Part shown: piece after piece, positions 1 to 9,557 of the stretch
Numbering within the stretch: the stretch's first letter is position 1
How the letters are laid out: every line of letters begins with the position of its first letter
NCBI GenBank assembly: GCA_046734315.1
Contig: JBKPQY010000100.1
Span: 1 to 9,557 of the forward strand
Direction of reading: 5' to 3'
DNA: 9,557 bases
DNA from: DASXRA01 sp046734315
GTDB taxonomy: Bacteria > Actinomycetota > Actinomycetes > Mycobacteriales > Jatrophihabitantaceae
Notes under the pieces: generated by a model
Databases searched by the model: none
What the model was told of the DNA's origin: nothing
The model's input: only the letters and a program-made list of their open reading frames with translations
Translations under genes and position numbers: made by a program

Positions 1-234
1 ATCACCCCGCAGCTGCTGCCGGCTGTCGTGAGCACCAGCCTGGCCACCGGGTCACGGCAGCTGGCAAGACGCGAGGTGCTCGTGAAACGTCTTGTGTGCA
101 TCGAGGACCTCGGCGACATGGACGTCCTGGTCACGCGCACGCCCCGACCGTACGCCGACGTACGCACCGACACCGTGTCCAGCGGCGAGCCGCCCGGTTC
201 AGCTCGCTCGCTGACCCGTTGCAATCCAGGGTGA
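1..234 (+). pseudogene. P-type ATPase fragment (P3/Mg-transporter-like), broken before the phosphorylation site
   Basis: Frame 1 is open from the window edge to a TGA at 232-234. The first 45 residues (1-135) read like the stretch from transmembrane helix 4 into the cytosolic P-domain of magnesium-type P-ATPases: a TPQLLP motif, then a segment with VVSTSLATGSRQLARR, then VKRL, IEDLGDMDVLVT. In intact family members the next residues are DKTGTLT, whose Asp is phosphorylated during transport. Here the frame instead continues RTPRPYADV and ends after about 30 unrelated residues; I find no DKTGT in any of the three forward frames. The gene therefore appears to have been cut by a deletion or recombination at about position 135, leaving no nucleotide-binding or C-terminal membrane region. 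The 5' part lies outside the window. Assignment to the P-ATPase family is firm; the metal specificity is not known. The fragment should be inactive. Confidence 0.75.
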
Positions 235-252
235 GGCACGGATCGGCGGGCG

Positions 253-267
253 GCTGGTCGGACCAGC
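253..267. promoter_or_regulatory. 15-bp palindrome upstream of the hypC-like gene (possible operator)
   Basis: GCTGGTC-G-GACCAGC is a perfect 7-bp inverted repeat around one central base, ending 73 bp before the ATG of the hypC-like gene. A one-base centre makes it a better candidate for a dimeric-regulator operator than for an RNA hairpin. It lies in the only non-coding gap of the window (about 235-340), which must also hold the promoter for the + strand unit unless transcription enters from upstream. I see no convincing -35/-10 pair. No regulator gene is visible, so the function is an inference and chance occurrence in GC-rich DNA is possible. Confidence 0.35.
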
Positions 268-290
268 GGGTGCAAACTGCGTCCAAGGCC

Positions 291-320
291 GGGACCTTCG
301 CCTCTTCGTCGCGAGGCCCC
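291..320 (+). other. Imperfect hairpin in the leader of the hypC-like gene
   Basis: GGGACCTTCGC (291-301) and GCGAGGCCCC (311-320) can pair into a stem of about ten pairs with one A-C mismatch and one bulged T, enclosing a 9-base loop. It ends 20 bp before the ATG at 341. No U-tract follows, so it is not a normal intrinsic terminator. The left arm, GGGACCTTCG, also resembles one half of the GGGAC-type DevR/DosR hypoxia box known in actinobacteria, but the second half is poor. A leader structure, a degenerate operator and chance are all possible. Confidence 0.3.
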
Positions 321-340
321 AGACCGACTACACAGAGCTC

Positions 341-613
341 ATGTACATCGGCATTCCGGCGCAGGTCGTAGAGCTGTTCCCCGAACAGCCTGAGCGGGCG
401 GACGTCGACTGCGCGGGCCTCCGGCAATCGATCAACCTCACGCTTCTCGACGGGCCGGGTCTCACCGTCGGCGACTGGGTGCTGGTCAACCTCGGCTTCG
501 CGGTGTCGACGATGGCGGCAGACGACGCGCAGGCCTCGGTCGCTTTGCTGGAGGACCTGGCACGGTCCGTGGACGAGGAGTTTGTGCGCGATCTAGCCGT
601 GAACGGCGCGTGA
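341..613 (+). CDS. HypC/HupF-fold protein lacking the HypC active residues
   Basis: This 90-residue protein has the length and motif order of HypC/HupF hydrogenase-maturation chaperones: an N-terminal IGIPAQVVEL strand, a VDCAGL turn (22-27), LTLL (33-36), and VGDWVLVNLGFAVS (43-56), followed by an acidic helix. Known HypC proteins begin Met-Cys and use Cys2, with a conserved His in the WVLVHVGFA strand, to bind HypD and the Fe(CN)2CO precursor. Here residue 2 is Tyr and the His position is Asn50, so ordinary hydrogenase maturation is unlikely. Residue Cys24 lies in a different strand. The start is the ATG at 341, which fits the family N-terminus; the upstream ribosome site is weak. The stop overlaps the PPTase start by 4 bp (GTGA), so the two are probably translated together, which ties the protein to carrier-protein or lipid synthesis rather than hydrogenase. 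No hydrogenase gene is visible. The family call is good; the role is unknown. Confidence 0.8.
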   Translation: MYIGIPAQVVELFPEQPERADVDCAGLRQSINLTLLDGPGLTVGDWVLVNLGFAVSTMAADDAQASVALLEDLARSVDEEFVRDLAVNGA

Positions 614-1294
614 CTCAGCCCGGACCGCTGCAACGCGGCATGTGGTGGCTCGCACGGGGCGAGCCCGACCTGCCAGGCGATGGCTCGTGGCTCTGCGATG
701 CGGAGGTTGCGTACGTCGACGCACAGCGGTTCTCGAAGCGTCGCACCGAGTTCCTGGTCGCCCGCTGGACGGCGAAGCAGGCGATCCGCGCGCTGTTCGC
801 AATACCCGACACCGCTGCCGACCTGCAACGCATCGCCGTGCGGCACGCCGCGACCGGGGCGCCGCGCGTTTATCTGGACGAGCAGCCGATCGACTGCCGG
901 ATCTCGCTGACGGACCGGGCGGGATGGGCGGTGTGCCTGATCGGCTTCGAGTCCGGCGCGATCGGCTGCGACCTGGAACTCGTCGAGCCACGAAGTGAGC
1001 GGTTCGTGCGCGACTACTTCACCGCCGCCGAGCGTGACTTTGTCCAGTCCGATGAGCAGCGCCGAGACGTCGCGGCCAATCTCATCTGGTCTGCGAAAGA
1101 GAGCGGCCTGAAGGTGCTCGAAACCGGGCTGCGCCGCGACACTCGGTCGGTCGAGGTGAGCCTCGCCGCCGGGATCGAGGGCTGGAGCCGGCTGACGGTG
1201 CGCATTGCGTCCGGCCAGGTGCTGCCCGGGTGGTGGCGGCGCTTCGGCACGTTCCTGCTCACTGTCGCCGCATCCGCGAACCTGCCATCGCCGA

Positions 1295-3082
<1,788 letters not shown>

Positions 3083-3136
3083 TACCTTCTGCCGGTATTC
3101 GGTGAGCGGGCGGATCGGATCGTTCGCAGGCGGCCG

Positions 3137-3139
3137 CTA
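3137..3139 (-). other. In-frame amber codon splitting the carboxylase
   Basis: The TAG that ends the upstream ORF is in the same frame as the carboxyltransferase: 3139 and 3082 differ by 57 bases, exactly 19 codons. The 18 sense codons between them read RPPANDPIRPLTEYRQKV and run straight into LRADRLGT. By memory this parallels the yeast ACC junction, where MHLRPI, PVKEWLQPKRYKAHLMGT and YVYDF occur in the same order. Homology therefore spans the stop. Without the stop one ORF of 1861 codons (6880-1298) would result, a plausible size for actinobacterial fused carboxylases. All other genes ending in this window use TGA; this is the only TAG. The codon sits within a GCGGCCGCTAGC string. Nonsense mutation, readthrough, recent split into two subunits, or a sequence error are all possible. 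Confidence 0.85.
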
Positions 3140-6100
3140 GCGCACCATCACGTGCGCGTCGCTGTGGCCGGTGAATTCCAGCACCGTGTCGCGCAGCCCG
3201 TCACCGTCGGGAATCCGCACCAGGAGCACGATCTTCTGGAGGTTGGCACCTTCGGCCAACGGCTGGTACGCACGGACAAGCGTGCGCCACACGCGCCGCG
3301 GAGTGGTGAACGGCGGCCGGACGTGGAGCACGATCCGGTTGGACTGCGGCCTCTTGGAGGCTGGCGCCTCGGACATGGCCCGGCGCATCGCGGCCAGGCA
3401 CTGCAACCCCATCCGTTCGAGCAGCGGTAGCCGGATCACCCGGTCCGCGTCGTCTCGCACGGGCGTCAGGTCGCGTACCTCGGCGAGCGCGAAGAGCCGA
3501 ACGTCCCGCGGGTTGTCGTGGGCGACGCCGCGGAACAGGTAGACGTCCTCAGCGGAGCGCATCCTCGTGAGGCTGAAGTTGGACAGCCGCCACAGATCGA
3601 GTCGTTTGGCGATCATAGGGTGCAGGTTGCGATAGAGCAGTTCCTCGGTGAAGCCGGCCCCACCCTGCCGGAACGTGACGTGATGGGTGCGCTGATGCTC
3701 GGGCTCGGTTCCCTCGGTGGTTACGGTGAGGTCGATCCGGTGCATCGGGCGCCCGAACTCGCAGGCACCGAGCATGCGCTGCGCCTCCGTGGCGATCTCG
3801 CCGGTGTCGGCACAGCGGCCGGCGCGCCACAGCACCAGGTCGGCAACGATCAACCGATCGGGATCGACCGTGGCTAGATGTTCCGATATCGCGCGGGCGA
3901 CGTGCTGGGTATCGGCGAACGGCGCGTACGTCGCGACGACGTGGACGACTTTGCCGTCGAACTCGTAATCGGCGGCGCCGATCGGCTGCCCGGAGTACTC
4001 GGCGAACCGGAGGTCGTGGAGCGGCCGGATTCGGTAGAACCGGCGCACGTGCACGTCGAGCAGCACCTCGCGGAAGCTCGTGGTCGCGTTGCCCCAGCGC
4101 CGCCGCAGCATCCCGCGCATCGGCTGCGGGCACCACACCAACCGTTCGACGCGATCCGGACGGTCGGCTCGGTGCGGGTCGGCCTCGAGCGCGTCGAGGT
4201 GGCTCGACATCTCCGCGTAGACACTTGCGACCGCCCGTTCGAGCAGCGGTTCGTCGAAATAGCGGAACAGCAGGTCTCGCGATAGTTCGGCGACCTCCGG
4301 ATAGCGGACCTGCGCGGCTGCGGCCAGTCGCGCTATGAGCGAGCGAAGCTCCGGACGCACCTGTCCTGCGGCCAGATCGCTTTCACGCAGGCGTCGTTCC
4401 AGCACGTCGGCGACCACCGGGGCCAGCTCGTCGGCCCGCTGGAAGGATCGCCACATCCACACGACCGCCTCCTCCAGCGCCGGCGACCAGCTGAGATCGT
4501 GGACGCCGTAGCGGGCCAGCACCTTCAGCAGTTGCGCGCGGAACGGGTCGGGCAGCCCGGCCCGATCGGCGTCGAGCCATTGCAGGAATGAGAGGACGTA
4601 TTCCTGAGCGGACGTGTCGAAGTCATCGTCCAGCGGGTCAGGTTGCGAACGGAACAGGGCGCTGACGTCTGCGAACAGCTCGAGCAGACGTTCCTCGGCC
4701 GGCATGAACTCCGCCTTGCGCGGCCCCTTCCGCACGTCGGCTTTCACCTTCTCCACGCCGACCGGGTCGAGCTCGAACCCCAACAGGTAGGAGTGCAGGA
4801 TCTCGTACGGGTCGCCGGACTCGCCTTGGGCGCAGCTCAGCGCGACGAAGTCCAGTCTGCGGCCCACCGCCGACGTGACGGAGCCTGCCGTTTCGCGGAT
4901 GCTCAGCAACGGCGCGGCTTGTTCTACCTGGGTGTTCGCCGCCACCATGACGTCGGCGATCTCGCCGGCGAACGGCGCCGTCACCGTGGTCTCCATCTTC
5001 ATGCTCTCCAGCACGACCACCGGGTCGCCAGCAGCCACCCGGTCGCCGGCCTTGACGAGCACGGAGATCACAAACGCCGGCCAGCCGGCCCGCACGATGC
5101 CGCCGTCATCGCGGTAGACCCGGTGCGTGCCGCCGTCCATGTCGATCAGGAAGGACGAACGCTGCGCGGTGGCAAGCACGCGATGGGTCCGGCCTAGGAC
5201 CGTCACCCGGCACTCCTGCTGGTCAAGCCGCTGGATACGCAGCGGGACATCGGCGTCCGCCGCGTGGACCAGGTAATGCTCGGGCCCGGTGCGAAAGACC
5301 CCGAGCTGGTATGCGCAGCCGCGGTACCGCACGCGCACCTGATGCCCCGCGGCCTCCCGGGCGTCGGGACGCCCGCGCCGGGCACCGGCGTGGAAGGCGG
5401 CGCGGGCCGCGGCCTCGTCAACGTCGTGGGCCATGACGGCGGCGACGAGTACCGCAACGGGCTGCGGCTGCGGCAAGTGCGCGCCCTGCGCCGTCAACCG
5501 GTCCAGCCAGTGGTTGTCGATGTCACCGTTGCGGAACTCATTGCTGTCGAGCAGTGAGAGCAGGAACGAGCGATTGGTGGTCCCGCCGTCGATCACGACG
5601 ATGGTGCGATCCAGCGCGCGCCGCAGCCGGGCAATCGCCTCGGCCCGGTCGCGTCCCCAGGCGACGATCTTGGCGATGAGCGAATCGAACTCGGGTGCGA
5701 CGACGTCGCCTTCGCTCACACCCGAGTCGACGCGGATGCCGGGACCGGTCGGCGGCCGCCACAGCGTCACGCGACCGGGTGCCGGCGCGAAGTCCTGCTC
5801 AGGGTCCTCCGCGCACAAGCGCGCCTCGACGGCGTGTCCGTGAGCCGTCGGCTGAGGGCCGTCGAGCGTCCCACCCCGCGCGAGGTGCAGTTGCAGCTTG
5901 ACCAGATCGACACCCGCCGTCTCTTCGGTGACCGGGTGCTCGACCTGGAGCCGGGTATTGACCTCCATGAAGTAGAAGTCGCCGGACTTGGGATCCACGA
6001 GGAACTCGACGGTGCCCGCGTTCCGGTACCCGGCCACCTGCGCAATGCGCACCGCCGCATCCCGGATCGCTTGCTCGCTTGCTGCCTCGAGCGCTGTCGA

Positions 6101-6880
6101 GGCGGACTCCTCGATCACTTTCTGGTGCCGCCGCTGGAGGGTGCAGTCGCGCACGCCGACCGCCCACGTGGTGCCCTCGCCATCTGCGATGATCTGCACC
6201 TCGACGTGGCGCGCGCGGTCGAGGTAGTGCTCGACGAATATGCGGGCATCGCCGAACGCCAGGCTGGCTTCGGCGCGAGCGGACTCCAACGTGCGCGCGA
6301 GCTCATCCGGGTTGCGCACGACCCGGATGCCCCGGCCGCCGCCGCCGGCCGCCGCCTTGAGGACGACGGGGTAGCCCAGGCGATCGGCCTGCGCACGCGC
6401 GTCGTAGTCCGTCTCGACGGCGTCCGCGCTGCACGCCAAGGCAGGCACCCCGGCCGTCGCGGCGAGGCGCTTGGCGGCGAGCTTGTCGCCGAGCAAGCTG
6501 ATCGTCGAACTGGTCGGACCCACGAACACGATGCCGGCGTCCTCACACCTTTTCGCGAATTCGGCGTGCTCCGCGACGAACCCCCATCCGACCCATACCG
6601 CGTCGACGTCTCTCGCCTGCAGCGCGGTAACCACGCGCACGACATCGAGATAAGCGGACTTGCGGCGGCCGTCAGCCGGGTCGACGAATGTGGCCGGACC
6701 AAGGCAGATGGCCTCGTCGGCAAGGCGCACGAACCAAGCACCCGCATCCGGGTCGGTGTACACGACGATCGCCGTGATCGGCGGCCGGTCGCCCTCCCGG
6801 TTCAGCTCTGCGACGGCGCTCAGCGCACGGATGGCCGGCTCGCCGCGGTTGACGATCGCGAGGCGACTGATCCCGCTCAC
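3137..6880 (-). CDS. Acyl-CoA carboxylase: biotin carboxylase, biotin carrier and central domain (upstream of amber stop)
   Basis: The 1247 residues form the first two-thirds of a single-chain, eukaryotic-type acyl-CoA carboxylase. Residues 1-465 are biotin carboxylase: NRGEPAIR (11-18), Gly-rich ATP loop KAAAGGGGRG (175-184), HVEVQII (225-231), MEVNTRLQVEHP (305-316). Residues about 475-590 are a linker/BT-like region. Residues about 590-661 are the biotin carrier, with ESMKMET and biotinylated Lys628. Residues 662-1247 resemble the ACC central region that positions the carrier, ending with segments like those just before the yeast carboxyltransferase. It makes carboxybiotin from ATP and bicarbonate for malonyl-type extender units. 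The GTG at 6880 is chosen because AGGTGA lies 5 bases upstream and the protein starts like other family members; GTG at 6889, overlapping the synthase stop, is the alternative. The longer open frame to 7159 is antiparallel-frame noise over the synthase. The gene follows the synthase by 5 bp in one operon. Confidence 0.9.
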   Translation of the reverse strand: MSGISRLAIVNRGEPAIRALSAVAELNREGDRPPITAIVVYTDPDAGAWFVRLADEAICLGPATFVDPADGRRKSAYLDVVRVVTALQARDVDAVWVGWGFVAEHAEFAKRCEDAGIVFVGPTSSTISLLGDKLAAKRLAATAGVPALACSADAVETDYDARAQADRLGYPVVLKAAAGGGGRGIRVVRNPDELARTLESARAEASLAFGDARIFVEHYLDRARHVEVQIIADGEGTTWAVGVRDCTLQRRHQKVIEESASTALEAASEQAIRDAAVRIAQVAGYRNAGTVEFLVDPKSGDFYFMEVNTRLQVEHPVTEETAGVDLVKLQLHLARGGTLDGPQPTAHGHAVEARLCAEDPEQDFAPAPGRVTLWRPPTGPGIRVDSGVSEGDVVAPEFDSLIAKIVAWGRDRAEAIARLRRALDRTIVVIDGGTTNRSFLLSLLDSNEFRNGDIDNHWLDRLTAQGAHLPQPQPVAVLVAAVMAHDVDEAAARAAFHAGARRGRPDAREAAGHQVRVRYRGCAYQLGVFRTGPEHYLVHAADADVPLRIQRLDQQECRVTVLGRTHRVLATAQRSSFLIDMDGGTHRVYRDDGGIVRAGWPAFVISVLVKAGDRVAAGDPVVVLESMKMETTVTAPFAGEIADVMVAANTQVEQAAPLLSIRETAGSVTSAVGRRLDFVALSCAQGESGDPYEILHSYLLGFELDPVGVEKVKADVRKGPRKAEFMPAEERLLELFADVSALFRSQPDPLDDDFDTSAQEYVLSFLQWLDADRAGLPDPFRAQLLKVLARYGVHDLSWSPALEEAVVWMWRSFQRADELAPVVADVLERRLRESDLAAGQVRPELRSLIARLAAAAQVRYPEVAELSRDLLFRYFDEPLLERAVASVYAEMSSHLDALEADPHRADRPDRVERLVWCPQPMRGMLRRRWGNATTSFREVLLDVHVRRFYRIRPLHDLRFAEYSGQPIGAADYEFDGKVVHVVATYAPFADTQHVARAISEHLATVDPDRLIVADLVLWRAGRCADTGEIATEAQRMLGACEFGRPMHRIDLTVTTEGTEPEHQRTHHVTFRQGGAGFTEELLYRNLHPMIAKRLDLWRLSNFSLTRMRSAEDVYLFRGVAHDNPRDVRLFALAEVRDLTPVRDDADRVIRLPLLERMGLQCLAAMRRAMSEAPASKRPQSNRIVLHVRPPFTTPRRVWRTLVRAYQPLAEGANLQKIVLLVRIPDGDGLRDTVLEFTGHSDAHVMVR

Positions 6881-6885
6881 AGATC

Positions 6886-9557
<2,672 letters not shown>

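Noticed and set aside
235..340. A promoter upstream of the hypC-like gene
   Set aside because: TTGCAA at 219-224 could be a -35 element, but no matching -10 element lies at proper spacing, so no promoter is annotated.
3130..3141. GCGGCCGCTAGC, adjacent NotI and NheI sites at the amber codon, looking like a cloning linker
   Set aside because: Both flanks translate into carboxylase homology in one frame with no extra inserted residues that I can identify, and NotI sites are common in GC-rich DNA. Chance is the simpler reading.

Overview
The window is about 70% G+C by eye, with GTG and TTG starts, tightly packed genes and long antisense shadow ORFs. This fits a high-GC actinobacterium. It holds part of a lipid or polyketide biosynthesis locus on two convergent transcription units.

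Left edge (1-340, + strand): the 3' remnant of a magnesium-transporter-like (P3) P-type ATPase enters from outside and loses its homology exactly where the phosphorylation motif DKTGT should begin. It is followed by about 100 bp of non-coding DNA carrying a 15-bp palindrome and an imperfect hairpin. Then (341-1419, + strand) comes a two-gene unit with 4-bp GTGA overlap: a HypC/HupF-fold protein that lacks both residues HypC uses in hydrogenase maturation, and an Sfp-type 4'-phosphopantetheinyl transferase.

Right side (9557 down to 1295, - strand): the C-terminal part (ACP end, ketoreductase, double-hotdog dehydratase) of a PUFA-synthase-like iterative type I synthase, followed 5 bp later by a eukaryotic-type single-chain acyl-CoA carboxylase (biotin carboxylase, biotin carrier, central domain, carboxyltransferase). 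The carboxylase frame is broken by one in-frame amber codon at 3139-3137, just before the carboxyltransferase. Recognisable homology continues on both sides of the stop and through the residues between the stop and the only plausible restart (TTG at 3082).

Inferred logic: the carboxylase makes malonyl-type extender units, the synthase condenses, reduces and dehydrates them, and the PPTase activates the carrier proteins. The HypC-like protein has an unknown accessory role. The product cannot be read from this window because the KS/AT part of the synthase lies beyond the right edge. The most unusual points are the amber-interrupted eukaryotic-type carboxylase, the HypC-like protein stripped of its active residues and coupled to a PPTase, and a carrier-protein motif with Thr in place of the usual phosphopantetheine Ser.
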